Of a DNA stretch of 64,000 bases, positions 9,213 through 17,634 are shown in pieces (position 1 is the first letter of the stretch; each line of letters opens with the position of its first letter). Where the stretch lies: the NCBI RefSeq assembly GCF_003269295.1, contig NZ_QLTT01000001.1, positions 1,569,635-1,633,634 of the forward strand. Reading direction: 5' to 3'. Origin of the DNA: Lentzea atacamensis. GTDB taxonomy: Bacteria > Actinomycetota > Actinomycetes > Mycobacteriales > Pseudonocardiaceae. The notes below the pieces were generated by a model. The model saw only the letters and a program-made list of their open reading frames with translations. It was not told the origin of the DNA and did no database searches. The translations under genes were made by a program, and so were the position numbers.

Positions 9213-12200
9213 GTGACCACGGCCAACGAAGAGACGGACGCAACCCTCGAACGGGTTCTCGCCGCGATGAGAGACCTGCGTGACGGCAACTTCCGCCGCA
9301 GGTTGGTGGTGCCGGGAAACGGGGCGTTGTCGGCGCTCGCGGACGTGTTCAACGAGATCGCGGAGCGCAACCAGTGGCTGGCCGGTGAGCTGGGCCGCGT
9401 CCGGCAGGCCGTCGGCCAGGAGGGCAGGCTCACCGAACGGGTGGCGCCCGCGGGCACCGCCGGTGGCTGGTCGCTGATGGCCGACTCGGTGAACGGCCTG
9501 GTGGAGGACTTGGTGCGGCCGACGTCGGAGCTGAGCCGGGTGCTCGCCGCCGTCGCCGAGGGTGATCTCACCAAGCGCATGTCGGACCAGACGCTGCGTG
9601 GTGAGTTCGCCACGCTCGGTTCGACCGTGAACGGCCTGGTCGACCAGCTGTCGTCCTTCGCGGACGAGGTCACGCGTGTCGCCCGCGAGGTCGGCACCGA
9701 CGGCCGCCTGGGCGGTCAGGCGAAGGTGCCAGGCGTGGCCGGTACCTGGCGCGACCTGACCGACAACGTCAACTCGATGGCGAACAACCTGACCAACCAG
9801 GTCCGCAACATCGCCCAGGTCGCGACCGCGGTGGCCAACGGCGACCTGACCCAGAAGATCACGGTGGACGTCTCCGGCGAGATGCTGGAGCTGAAGAACA
9901 CGCTGAACACGATGGTCGACCAGCTGTCGTCCTTCGCCGACGAGGTCACCCGTGTCGCCCGCGAGGTCGGCACGGACGGCAAGCTCGGTGGTCAGGCGAA
10001 GGTGCCCGGCGTCGGCGGCACGTGGCGCGACCTGACCGACAACGTCAACTTCATGGCGGAGAACCTGACCACTCAGGTCCGCAACATCGCCCAGGTCACC
10101 ACCGCCGTGGCGCAGGGCGACCTGACCCAGAAGATCACCGTCGACGCGCGCGGCGAGATCCTCGAGCTCAAGTCCACGATCAACACGATGGTCGACCAGC
10201 TCTCGTCCTTCGCCGACGAGGTCACCCGTGTCGCCCGCGAGGTCGGCTCGGACGGCCGCCTGGGCGGCCAGGCGCAGGTGCCGGGCGTCGCCGGCACGTG
10301 GCGCGACCTGACCGACTCGGTGAACGTCATGGCGAACAACCTGACGACCCAGGTACGCAACATCGCCCAGGTCACGACCGCCATCGCGCGCGGCGACCTG
10401 ACCCAGAAGATCACGATCGACGCCCGCGGCGAGATCCTCGAGCTGAAGACCACGATCAACACGATGGTCGACCAGCTCTCCTCCTTCGCCGACGAGGCGA
10501 CGCGTGTCGCCCGCGAGGTCGGCACCGAGGGCCGCCTCGGCGGCCAGGCCCAGGTCCCCGGCGTCGCCGGCACGTGGCGCGACCTGACCGACAACGTCAA
10601 CTTCATGGCGAACAACCTGACCAACCAGGTCCGCAACATCGCCCACGTCGCGACGGCCGTGGCCAACGGCGACCTGTCGCAGAAGATCACCGTCGACGCG
10701 CGCGGCGAGATCCTCGAGCTCAAGTCCACCTTGAACACGATGGTCGACCAGCTCTCGTCGTTCGCGGAGGAGGTCACCCGCGTCGCCCGCGAGGTCGGCA
10801 CCGACGGCCGCCTGGGCGGTCAGGCCCGTGTGCAGGGCGTCGCCGGCACGTGGAAGGACCTCACCGACAACGTCAACCTGATGGCGGACAACCTGACCAA
10901 CCAGGTCCGCAACATCGCCGCCGTCGCCACCGCGGTCGCGAACGGCGACCTCTCGAAGAAGATCACCGTCGAGGCGAAGGGCGAGGTCGCGGCCCTCGCC
11001 GAGACCCTGAACGGCATGGTCGACACGCTGCGCGCGTTCGGTGACGAGGTCACCCGTGTCGCCCGCGAGGTCGGTACCGAGGGCATCCTCGGTGGTCAGG
11101 CGCGCGTGTCCGGCGTGGCGGGAACGTGGAAGGACCTCACCGACTCGGTGAACTTCATGGCGGACAACCTGACCAACCAGGTCCGCAACATCGCCCAGGT
11201 CACCACCGCCGTCGCGCAGGGCGACCTGACGAAGAAGATCGACGTCTCGGCCCGCGGCGAGATCCTGGAGCTCAAGACCACGATCAACACGATGGTCGAC
11301 CAGCTCTCGTCCTTCGCCGACGAGGTCACCCGTGTCGCCCGCGAGGTCGGCACGGAGGGCAAGCTCGGCGGCCAGGCCGAGGTCGACGGCGTGGCCGGCA
11401 CGTGGTCGAAGCTGACCGACAACGTGAACCAGCTCGCCTCGAACCTGACCACCCAGGTCCGCGCCATCGCCGCCGTCGCCACCGCCGTGACCGCGGGCGA
11501 CCTGACCAGGCAGATCACCGTCGACGCGTCCGGAGAGCTCGCCGAGCTCAAGGACAACGTCAACCAGATGATCGCCAACCTCAAGGAGACGACCCGCGCC
11601 AACCGCGAGCAGTACTGGCTCAAGACCAACCTGGCCCGCCTGTCGGGCCTGATGCAGGGCCACCGCGACCTGCGCGCTCTGGCCTCGTTGATCATGAGCG
11701 AGCTGACGCCGCTGGTCAGCGCCCACCACGGCGCGTTCTTCCAGATCCAGGAGGACGACGACTCCAAGCAGACCCTGGAGCTCACCGCCTCCTACGGCTT
11801 CCGCCTGGACGCCGCCCGCGCGACCCGTGTCGCGCTGGGCGAGTCGCTGGTCGGCCAGTCCGCGCTGGAGAAGAAGACGATCCTCGTCACCGAGGTGCCC
11901 CCGGGCTACCTGACCGTGTCGTCGTCTCTGGGCGAGTCCGCCCCGGTCAACCTGGTGATCCTGCCGATCCTGTTCCAGGGCGAGACCCTGGGCGTGATCG
12001 AGCTGGCCTCCCTGAACGTCTTCACCGACGTCCACCTCGACCTCCTGGACCAGCTCAAAGAGGCCATCGGCGTCAACGTCAACACGATGCTCGCCAACTC
12101 CCGCACCGACGCCCTGCTGGTCGAGTCCCAGCGCCTCACCGCCGAGCTCCGCGCCGGCTCCGAGGAGCTCGAAGACCGCGCCCGCCAGCTCCAGACGGCC

Positions 12201-13361
12201 TCGAAGTACAAGTCCGAGTTCATGGCCAACATGTCCCACGAGCTGCGGACCCCGCTGAACTCCCTCCTGATCCTGGCGAAGCTCCTCGCCGACAACCTCG
12301 ACGGCAACCTCAACGCCAAGCAGGTGGAGTTCGCCCGCACGATCCACTCGTCCGGCTCGGACCTGCTGCAGCTCATCAACGACATCCTCGACCTCACCAA
12401 GGTCGAGGCGGGCCACATGACCCTGCACGAGGACCCGGTCCGCGTGGACGAGCTGGTCCGCTACGTCGAGACGTTGTGTTTGCCGCTGACCGCCGAGAAG
12501 AACCTCGAGTTCTCCGTCCGCGTCGACCCGAACGTCCCGGAAACGCTCCGGACCGACGAACACCGCCTCCAGCAGATCCTGCGCAACCTGCTCTCCAACG
12601 CCGTCAAGTTCACCCACGACGGCGGCATCCGCCTGCACGTCCGCATGGACGACCCGTCCACAGTGGCCTTCGACGTGCACGACACTGGCATCGGCATCCC
12701 TGCCGAGAAGCTCGCCGTCATCTTCGAAGCCTTCCAACAGGCCGACGGCACCACGTCCCGCAAGTACGGCGGCACGGGCCTGGGCCTGTCCATCAGCCGG
12801 GAACTGGCCCAACTGCTGAACGGCGCCCTGCGCGTGCGCTCCGAGCCGGGCATCGGCTCGACGTTCACCCTCTGCCTCCCCCTGGGCAAGGTCGCCACCG
12901 ACGCCGTGGTCCTGCCGGAGCCCACCCCGATCGTGGCCCCCGACCCGGTGCTGGCCGCGTCCGGCTCGATCCGCTTCCACGGCGAAAAGGTCCTGGTCGT
13001 CGATGACGACCTGCGCAACGTCTTCGCGCTGACGAGCGTGTTGGAGTTGCACGGCCTGGAGGCGATCTACGCCGACAACGGCATCACGGGCGTACGTGCT
13101 TTGGAACAGTACGACGACGTGGCCATCGTCCTGATGGACATCATGATGCCCGAGCTGGACGGCAACGCCACGATCTCCGCCATCCGGGCCATGGAGCGCT
13201 ACGCGGACCTGCCGGTCATCGCCGTCACCGCGAAGGCGATGAAGGGTGACCGGGAGAAGTCCCTGGCGTCGGGCGCGACCGACTACGTGACGAAGCCGGT
13301 GGACACCGAGCACCTGATCAGGCTGATCGCTTACTACCTCGGGGTGTCCGCAGAAGCCTGA
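9213..13361 (+). CDS. Soluble hybrid histidine kinase with tandem HAMP array, GAF and receiver domains
   Basis: The product has 1,382 residues. The start is the GTG at 9213 with GGAGG at 9202-9206. No signal or membrane segment is seen. After a divergent N-terminal HAMP-like part (1-151) come seven 92-residue repeats beginning at residues 152, 244, 336, 428, 520, 612 and 704, each starting [10 protein letters not shown] ([10 protein letters not shown] in the fourth). A GAF domain follows (about 806-960), then a coiled coil, HisKA with His1009 in MSHELRTP, HATPase with DTGIGIP and GTGLGLS, and a receiver (about 1258-1377) with phospho-acceptor Asp1309 in LMDIMMP. The layout resembles fungal group III osmosensing kinases and actinobacterial relatives. 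It lies divergent from an RsbU-like phosphatase in a stress-signalling cluster. Confidence 0.95.
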   Translation: MTTANEETDATLERVLAAMRDLRDGNFRRRLVVPGNGALSALADVFNEIAERNQWLAGELGRVRQAVGQEGRLTERVAPAGTAGGWSLMADSVNGLVEDLVRPTSELSRVLAAVAEGDLTKRMSDQTLRGEFATLGSTVNGLVDQLSSFADEVTRVAREVGTDGRLGGQAKVPGVAGTWRDLTDNVNSMANNLTNQVRNIAQVATAVANGDLTQKITVDVSGEMLELKNTLNTMVDQLSSFADEVTRVAREVGTDGKLGGQAKVPGVGGTWRDLTDNVNFMAENLTTQVRNIAQVTTAVAQGDLTQKITVDARGEILELKSTINTMVDQLSSFADEVTRVAREVGSDGRLGGQAQVPGVAGTWRDLTDSVNVMANNLTTQVRNIAQVTTAIARGDLTQKITIDARGEILELKTTINTMVDQLSSFADEATRVAREVGTEGRLGGQAQVPGVAGTWRDLTDNVNFMANNLTNQVRNIAHVATAVANGDLSQKITVDARGEILELKSTLNTMVDQLSSFAEEVTRVAREVGTDGRLGGQARVQGVAGTWKDLTDNVNLMADNLTNQVRNIAAVATAVANGDLSKKITVEAKGEVAALAETLNGMVDTLRAFGDEVTRVAREVGTEGILGGQARVSGVAGTWKDLTDSVNFMADNLTNQVRNIAQVTTAVAQGDLTKKIDVSARGEILELKTTINTMVDQLSSFADEVTRVAREVGTEGKLGGQAEVDGVAGTWSKLTDNVNQLASNLTTQVRAIAAVATAVTAGDLTRQITVDASGELAELKDNVNQMIANLKETTRANREQYWLKTNLARLSGLMQGHRDLRALASLIMSELTPLVSAHHGAFFQIQEDDDSKQTLELTASYGFRLDAARATRVALGESLVGQSALEKKTILVTEVPPGYLTVSSSLGESAPVNLVILPILFQGETLGVIELASLNVFTDVHLDLLDQLKEAIGVNVNTMLANSRTDALLVESQRLTAELRAGSEELEDRARQLQTASKYKSEFMANMSHELRTPLNSLLILAKLLADNLDGNLNAKQVEFARTIHSSGSDLLQLINDILDLTKVEAGHMTLHEDPVRVDELVRYVETLCLPLTAEKNLEFSVRVDPNVPETLRTDEHRLQQILRNLLSNAVKFTHDGGIRLHVRMDDPSTVAFDVHDTGIGIPAEKLAVIFEAFQQADGTTSRKYGGTGLGLSISRELAQLLNGALRVRSEPGIGSTFTLCLPLGKVATDAVVLPEPTPIVAPDPVLAASGSIRFHGEKVLVVDDDLRNVFALTSVLELHGLEAIYADNGITGVRALEQYDDVAIVLMDIMMPELDGNATISAIRAMERYADLPVIAVTAKAMKGDREKSLASGATDYVTKPVDTEHLIRLIAYYLGVSAEA
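9666..11597 (+). repeat. Seven tandem 276-bp repeats encoding HAMP-type units
   Basis: The repeat period is exactly 276 bp (92 codons); units begin at 9666, 9942, 10218, 10494, 10770, 11046 and 11322. Long stretches are nearly identical at DNA level, for example the coding of [11 protein letters not shown] and VRNIAQV. This is coding repeat, not a mobile element. It is a site prone to copy-number change and to misassembly. Confidence 0.92.
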
Positions 13362-13487
13362 GGACGCTTGAGCCGGGTACCGGCAGGGTGCAGAGGCGAA
13401 GCCGAGGCGGACAGGGCGATGCACCGCCGAGCAAGCGGTGATGACGTGAGCCGACGGTGCCAACGTGCCCACGTAGGCAGGCGCTTG

Positions 13488-13596
13488 GAGCTTGACTTTG
13501 GGTGCGAGGTGCTAGCGTGCTCGGATCGGCCGGGCGCTTCTGTGCCCGGCTTTTTCAGGCCGATGAGCGCCTCGCAGGGGCCCCGAAGTCAAGCCC
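13488..13596. other. Structured intergenic element with nested hairpins
   Basis: The 312-bp gap between the HAMP kinase and the STAS gene holds a long-range inverted repeat: GAGCTTGACTTTGGG (13488-13502) can pair with CCCGAAGTCAAGCCC (13582-13596), 13 of 15 plus one G-U. Inside it lies the terminator-like hairpin at 13529-13555. Each outer arm carries TTGACT, on opposite strands. I recognise no known RNA family. No convincing gene is seen elsewhere in the gap. Confidence 0.5.
13529..13555 (+). terminator. Rho-independent terminator with T-tract
   Basis: GCCGGGC (13529-13535) and GCCCGGC (13544-13550) form a 7-bp stem with an 8-nt loop, followed by five T (13551-13555). It is the only classical U-tailed terminator I noticed in the window. 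It lies 168 bp after the kinase stop, so it may end a separate short transcript rather than the kinase mRNA. Confidence 0.65.
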
Positions 13597-13673
13597 CGAT
13601 CGCAATCGGCGCGAAGCGGCGATGACGCAATCAACGCTCGGTATCGGCCCGCGCGCCCAGGCCACCCCAACCC

Positions 13674-14021
13674 TCAGTGAGCCGTGTCCACCGACTCCTG
13701 AACAGCCGCGTCCACCGTCTCGTGCAAGCTCAGCACCTGGGCCACATCCGCCAGCTCGAACAACCGCCGAACCGGCGCCTGAGTGGCAGCGATCCGCAGC
13801 TGCCCGCCGGCCTCGCCCAGCCGCCGGTGCCAGTCGAGCACCAGCGCCAGCCCGGTCGAGTCCATGAACTGCAACCCGGCGAGGTCCAGCACGGCGTGTG
13901 CCCCGGTCACGTCCGCATCCAGCCGTGCGGCAAGCACAGGGACGGTGTCGATGTCCAGCTCACCGGCGACGGCGAGCACTCGCCATCCCCGCTGGACCTC
14001 GCTGCCGACGTTGAGCTCCAT
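13674..14021 (-). CDS. STAS-domain anti-sigma factor antagonist (RsbV-like)
   Basis: The product has 115 residues, almost all a STAS domain. The phospho-acceptor is Ser55 in FMDSTGLAL. Unphosphorylated members bind an RsbW-type kinase and free its sigma factor. The ATG at 14019-14021 is chosen because GGAAGGA lies about 9 bp upstream; a GTG 21 bp earlier lacks such a site. It is divergent from an RsbW-like gene 117 bp away, the likely partner, and near an RsbU-like phosphatase. No transmembrane or extra domain is present. Confidence 0.9.
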   Translation of the reverse strand: MELNVGSEVQRGWRVLAVAGELDIDTVPVLAARLDADVTGAHAVLDLAGLQFMDSTGLALVLDWHRRLGEAGGQLRIAATQAPVRRLFELADVAQVLSLHETVDAAVQESVDTAH

Positions 14022-14137
14022 CGTCGCCGTTCCTTCCGCCACGCCCGACTCGTGCGACCCAAATCGTGCAGCACGACGTCAAGGCATGCGACCACCGGGG
14101 GGCTGAAAGATCCGAACGGGGCGCCGGATGTGCGACG

Positions 14138-14533
14138 ATGCGCCTTGTGCTGAACGACCCACTGGCTGAGGTGCGGGTGATTCTGACCGCCGAGGGTGGA
14201 TCGTGCGCTCGTGCACGTCAGGTGGTCCGCGACGCCGCCGTCTCGTGGGGGTTGTCGGAGGACCTGACGGACGACGCGCAGCTCGTCGTCACCGAACTCG
14301 TGTCGAACGGGATCGACCACGGTGAGGGGCTGATCACACTCACTGTAAGCCGAAGAGACAGTGGCATGCTCGTCGAAGTGCACGACGAGTCGTCCCAGCA
14401 GCCTCAGGTGCGGCCGGTCGACACCAGTTCGGCGCGGGGACGCGGGATGCAGCTCGTGAAGGCGCTCAGCGTGCGCTGGGGTACTACGCCGGACGCGCGG
14501 GGGAAAGTCGTGTGGGCCGAGTTGGAGTCCTGA
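14138..14533 (+). CDS. RsbW-like serine kinase / anti-sigma factor (HATPase)
   Basis: The product has 131 residues and is a stand-alone GHKL ATPase. The N-box lies in VVTELVSNGIDHG (about residues 46-58) and a glycine-rich lid in SARGRGMQLVKAL (about 100-112). Such proteins phosphorylate STAS antagonists or bind sigma factors. The start is the ATG at 14138; there is no strong ribosome binding site, and in-frame upstream sequence looks non-coding. It lies between two STAS genes, which suggests a local partner-switching set. No sigma factor gene is in the window, so its target must be elsewhere. Confidence 0.85.
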   Translation: MRLVLNDPLAEVRVILTAEGGSCARARQVVRDAAVSWGLSEDLTDDAQLVVTELVSNGIDHGEGLITLTVSRRDSGMLVEVHDESSQQPQVRPVDTSSARGRGMQLVKALSVRWGTTPDARGKVVWAELES

Positions 14534-14543
14534 GAACGGGTAC
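14521..14543 (+). promoter_or_regulatory. Possible SigB-type promoter for the DUF6480 gene
   Basis: GGGTAC (14538-14543) lies 9 bp before the ATG at 14553, with GTTG (14521-14524) 13 bp upstream. This resembles the GTTT-N14-16-GGGTAC pattern of actinobacterial SigB-type promoters, with a slightly short spacer. It overlaps the end of the upstream gene. Confidence 0.45.
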
Positions 14544-14552
14544 TAAGCCCGT

Positions 14553-14783
14553 ATGACTGCCACACCACCCGATCCTGATCCGCAGCGCACGCCCGGGCTG
14601 GAGCCCGGTGGCGGGGTGCGACCAGGAGACACCCCGCCTGAATCCGGACAAACCTCAGGTCTTTCGCATCGCGAGCCGACGCCGCCGAAAGCGACCACCG
14701 GGCGCGTCGTGATCGCGCTCATCATGGTGCTCGTCGTGCTCGTGGCCGCGATGCTGCTGACCCAGGCGTTCCTGCTCAGCTGA
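14553..14783 (+). CDS. DUF6480-like small membrane protein
   Basis: The product has 76 residues. The N-terminal half is rich in proline and glycine (PDPDPQRTPGLEPGGGV), the conserved part of DUF6480-type actinobacterial proteins. One transmembrane helix follows (about 50-72, VVIALIMVLVVLVAAMLL), with almost nothing after it, so the N terminus is probably cytoplasmic. It lies 19 bp after the RsbW-like gene, possibly co-transcribed, but a SigB-like -10 element fits just upstream of its start. It is convergent with the next gene, 4 bp away. Function is unknown; stress context is inferred. Confidence 0.82.
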   Translation: MTATPPDPDPQRTPGLEPGGGVRPGDTPPESGQTSGLSHREPTPPKATTGRVVIALIMVLVVLVAAMLLTQAFLLS

Positions 14784-14787
14784 CGAC

Positions 14788-15018
14788 TCAGCCGGACAGA
14801 CGCGAGGCGAGCAGGCGCTTGCCCTGCTCGGCGCCCTTGCGGCTGTCGGTCTGCGCCTTCTTGAAGAACTCCGCCAGTTCACGGTCGCCTTCGCGTTCCG
14901 CGTCCTGAATGAAGGTCTCGAGCCGCAGCGCGTTGTCGAGGCACGCCTCGGTGAACCACAGGATGTTGTAATCCTTGTCCTTCGTACCCGTGACGTGACC
15001 GGTTTCCGTGGTCGACAC
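14788..15018 (-). CDS. Small helical protein of unknown function, SigB-type promoter
   Basis: The product has 76 residues and is predicted to be mostly helical and charged: YNILWFTEACLDNALRLETF, then EREGDRELAEFFKKAQTDSR. There is no signal or membrane segment. The GTG start at 15016-15018 is well supported by GAGGAGGGA just upstream. A strong SigB-like promoter lies at 15061-15085. The pattern of acidic helices resembles small stress proteins found beside partner-switching genes in actinobacteria, but I do not recognise a named family. Confidence 0.78.
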   Translation of the reverse strand: MSTTETGHVTGTKDKDYNILWFTEACLDNALRLETFIQDAEREGDRELAEFFKKAQTDSRKGAEQGKRLLASRLSG

Positions 15019-15060
15019 GGTCCCTCCTCATCTATCAGGGAATTAGCGGTCACTCGGCGT

Positions 15061-15085
15061 GTACCCGCCATGGCCTGGTGAAAAC
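15061..15085 (-). promoter_or_regulatory. SigB-type promoter
   Basis: On the minus strand GTTT (15082-15085) and GGGTAC (15061-15066) are separated by 15 bp, an exact fit to the SigB/SigH-type consensus GTTT-N14-16-GGGTAC known from Streptomyces. It lies 42 bp upstream of the GTG start of the 76-residue gene. Confidence 0.65.
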
Positions 15086-15144
15086 CGTCTCGGCTTGTGG
15101 TCGTCACCGGAAGGCGCGTACGGTCGGTCCGGACGGGAGTCCTT

Positions 15145-15495
15145 ATGAACCAGCTTCGCCAGAGAACGACCTACGTCCAGTCCATTCCGATCGTCGCCGT
15201 CACGGGCGAGATCGACATGATGTCGTCCGCCCCGGTGACCAGCAGGCTCGCCGAGCTGCTCGACCGCAAGCCGCCCGCACTCGTGATCGACCTGCGGGAA
15301 GTGCGGTTCTTCGGGTCCGAGGGGATCCGCGCACTCGTGGAGACGCAGCACCAGGCCGACGAGCTCGGTGTCAAGTTCGGCGTCGTCAGCGACACCAGAG
15401 TTGTGTTGCGCCCCTTGGAAATGACGGCCGTCGACCAGTTGCTGCTCTTGTTCAACGACGTCGACGACGCCGTCACGGCGCTGAGCGCCTGCTAG
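15145..15495 (+). CDS. STAS-domain anti-sigma factor antagonist
   Basis: The product has 116 residues, a single STAS domain. The expected phosphorylation site is Ser58 in FFGSEGIRAL; the residue before it is Gly where RsbV proteins have Asp. The start is ATG at 15145 with GGGAG 5 bp upstream. It is the second STAS protein in this cluster and differs clearly from the first, so the two may answer to different phosphatases or kinases. It overlaps the convergent Ppx/GppA gene by 4 bp (CTAG). Confidence 0.88.
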   Translation: MNQLRQRTTYVQSIPIVAVTGEIDMMSSAPVTSRLAELLDRKPPALVIDLREVRFFGSEGIRALVETQHQADELGVKFGVVSDTRVVLRPLEMTAVDQLLLLFNDVDDAVTALSAC

Positions 15496-16376
15496 GCGGC
15501 TGACTCTCGCCTGTTGCGAGAGCGCTCCACCAGGTCGAGCAGCAGGCCTTCCTTGGTGGACCACGGCGAGATGTCCACGACCTCGTGTCCCGAGACCCGC
15601 ATCAACGCTTCCGCGACCACCGCGCCCGCCAGCGACTGCTGGGCCCGGTGCCGCGAGATCCCCGGTAGCGCCGCCCGTTCGCGCACCGACAGCTTCGCGA
15701 GCCGCGGGATCCACTTCTCCAAGTCCTTGAGCCACAACTGACGTGGCACGTACGTGCCAGTGCGCGCTCCGGCGAGCCTGGCCAGCTGCTCGAACACCTT
15801 CGAACAGCCAACGGCGCGAGCGCTCTCATCGCGCGGGAAAGCCTTCGCGATCCGTTCCTGAACTTCAGCGCGCATGTCCTGCACGGTCAGGCCGGCTCGC
15901 GTCAAAGTCCGCGCCCCCAGGGGCAGTGACACCGCGCGGTCCGGTTCCGCCCCGGATCCCGCGGCCAGTTCCACCGTGCCGCCACCGACGTCCAGCACGA
16001 CCATCGGACCGGCGCTCCAGCCGAACCAGTGCCGTGCCGCGGTGTACGACAGACGTGCTTCTTCCTTGCCCGACAACACCTTCAGCTCGACGCCGGTGCG
16101 TCTGTGCACCTTGCGCATCACGGCATCGGCGTTCGTGCTGTCGCGGACGGAGGACGTCGCGAACGGGAGGAAGGGCGTGTCACCGGCCTTCTTGCAGGCG
16201 GCCAGCACCGCGGCGCACAACGACTCGACGCCGTCGCGGCTGATGGCCCCCTCCGCGTTGATCTCGCGGTCCAGGCGCAGCCTGACCTTGTGGGACACCA
16301 GCGGACGCATCAAGTCGCGTTCCACGATCACCAGGTGCGCGCTGAAGCACCCGACGTCCAGAACACCGACCGACAT
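15492..16376 (-). CDS. Ppx/GppA-family exopolyphosphatase or (p)ppGpp phosphohydrolase
   Basis: The product has 294 residues, close to the short actinobacterial Ppx type. It has the ASKHA fold: phosphate-1 motif GVLDVGCFSAHLVI at residues 4-17, a SVRDS-type segment near 75, and phosphate-2 motif VVLDVGGGTVELA near 125. The usual IGSNS at the first motif is changed to VGCFS, so activity may be altered. The ATG at 16374-16376 has AGGAAGG about 8 bp upstream. Polyphosphate or pppGpp turnover would fit the neighbouring stress genes (inference). Confidence 0.87.
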   Translation of the reverse strand: MSVGVLDVGCFSAHLVIVERDLMRPLVSHKVRLRLDREINAEGAISRDGVESLCAAVLAACKKAGDTPFLPFATSSVRDSTNADAVMRKVHRRTGVELKVLSGKEEARLSYTAARHWFGWSAGPMVVLDVGGGTVELAAGSGAEPDRAVSLPLGARTLTRAGLTVQDMRAEVQERIAKAFPRDESARAVGCSKVFEQLARLAGARTGTYVPRQLWLKDLEKWIPRLAKLSVRERAALPGISRHRAQQSLAGAVVAEALMRVSGHEVVDISPWSTKEGLLLDLVERSRNRRESAA

Positions 16377-16471
16377 CCGCCAACCTTCCTTCTTCCACCA
16401 AGTTCCCTTTACCTCATCGGCACCCATTGTGGGAGTCTTGGCACCCGAACAGGGCATCTTCGGGGGATGAG

Positions 16472-17467
16472 ATGCGTTACAGTGCCCCGATGTCCTTGGC
16501 AGAGATCCCTTCCCGGCTCGAAGACGCCCTGAAATCGGCAAATCGCGGCGTCATCGTCCTGGCAGTGGACGGCCTGTCCTCGGACGTGGCCAAACAATCC
16601 TGGCTGTCGGCCTCCCTCTCCACGCTCACCTCCACCGTGCCGTCCACCTCAGCGACGGCCTGGCTGACCGCACTGACCGGTGCTCCGGCGGACGTGCACC
16701 GCGTGCCGGGAACGGTGTACCGCAACGGATCCGGTCTCGTGCACGCCATCAACGGCACGCCCGCGATCCCGGAGCTGCCGACCGTTCTCGAACGGCACGG
16801 CGCCACCGTCCTGGCCCGCGAGCTCGACCTGCTCGAAGGCACCTGGGCCCACGCCCTGCTGCGAGGCTGCACCCGGATACCCGCACCCCCTCGGCACAAA
16901 CTCACCGCCCAGGCGGAGGACCCGCCGCTGCTCGTCGCGAACGTCGTGGCGGATCTCGACAAGGCGCTGCCGGACGCCCGGCTCCTCTGGACGTACGTGA
17001 ACATCGACGACCACGTGCACCGCAACGGTTACGACGAGTCGGTGCACGAGGCCATGCTCCGGCTCGACGCGCATGCGTCCCGTTGGGCGGCGCAGGGCTG
17101 GACCGTTGTGGCGCACTCCGACCACGGCCAGGTTCCCGTCGAGCCGGACCCCGCTCTCGTGGAGGCCTGGGACGCGATCGTGCGCGAGGACTGCGTGATC
17201 CCGTCCGGTGGCGCCGGGCGGCTGCGCTGGCTCTACCCGAAAGCGGACCGCGTGGAGGCCGTATTCGACCGCGTGGCAACGGCTCTGGGCGCCGCGGCGA
17301 CCGTGCACCACGCCGCCGACCTCGGACTGCCGCAGCCGGAGGCGGGACCTGTCGTGGCCGTGGCGGCGTCGCCGGCGTTCCCGGTGCCGGATCCGTCCGC
17401 CAAGTTCGAGCACGGTGGCCTGAGCCGGGACGAGATCGACGTGCCCTTCGCGGTCTGGCAAGCGTAG
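16472..17467 (+). CDS. Alkaline phosphatase-superfamily phosphodiesterase-like protein
   Basis: The product has 331 residues if started at ATG 16472 (GGGGG 5 bp upstream). An in-frame ATG at 16490 is also possible, as TACAGT ends 6 bp before it, giving a leaderless transcript. The metal-site motifs of type I phosphodiesterases are seen: VIVLAVDGL, the nucleophile region STVPSTSATAWLTALTG, NIDDHVHRNG and VVAHSDHGQVP. No signal peptide is present, so it is probably cytoplasmic. It is divergent from the Ppx/GppA gene. The substrate is unknown. Confidence 0.78.
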   Translation: MRYSAPMSLAEIPSRLEDALKSANRGVIVLAVDGLSSDVAKQSWLSASLSTLTSTVPSTSATAWLTALTGAPADVHRVPGTVYRNGSGLVHAINGTPAIPELPTVLERHGATVLARELDLLEGTWAHALLRGCTRIPAPPRHKLTAQAEDPPLLVANVVADLDKALPDARLLWTYVNIDDHVHRNGYDESVHEAMLRLDAHASRWAAQGWTVVAHSDHGQVPVEPDPALVEAWDAIVREDCVIPSGGAGRLRWLYPKADRVEAVFDRVATALGAAATVHHAADLGLPQPEAGPVVAVAASPAFPVPDPSAKFEHGGLSRDEIDVPFAVWQA

Positions 17468-17554
17468 CGACCATTTGTCGGGCGCCGAGTCGTTCATCCT
17501 TGTGAACAATTCCCGTTACAACGTGGGAATCCCGGAACAACGGAAAGAATCGTT

Positions 17555-17583
17555 TTTGACTCTCTTTACAGACCTTGATCGGA
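17555..17583 (+). promoter_or_regulatory. Possible sigma-70-type promoter of the GH88 gene
   Basis: TTGACT (about 17555-17560) and TCGGAT (about 17578-17583) are spaced by 17 bp, roughly 50 bp before the GTG start at 17635. The match at -35 is good and at -10 moderate. Confidence 0.4.
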
Positions 17584-17634
17584 TCTGGCAGGGTGTCGCC
17601 GGGCGCAAGGACATGAAAGGGACTGGACGGTCTC

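Noticed and set aside
9666..11597. Regularly spaced direct repeats, considered as CRISPR or minisatellite
   Set aside because: The unit is 276 bp, keeps reading frame, and codes for HAMP-type domains; there are no spacers or cas genes.
9150..13472. A 1,440-codon open frame on the minus strand across the HAMP kinase
   Set aside because: It is the mirror of the repetitive high-GC coding strand; the plus strand has clear kinase domains and a good ribosome site, while the minus product is low-complexity without known domains.
13480..13620. tRNA or tmRNA in the kinase-STAS gap
   Set aside because: No acceptor stem, T-loop consensus or CCA end can be drawn.
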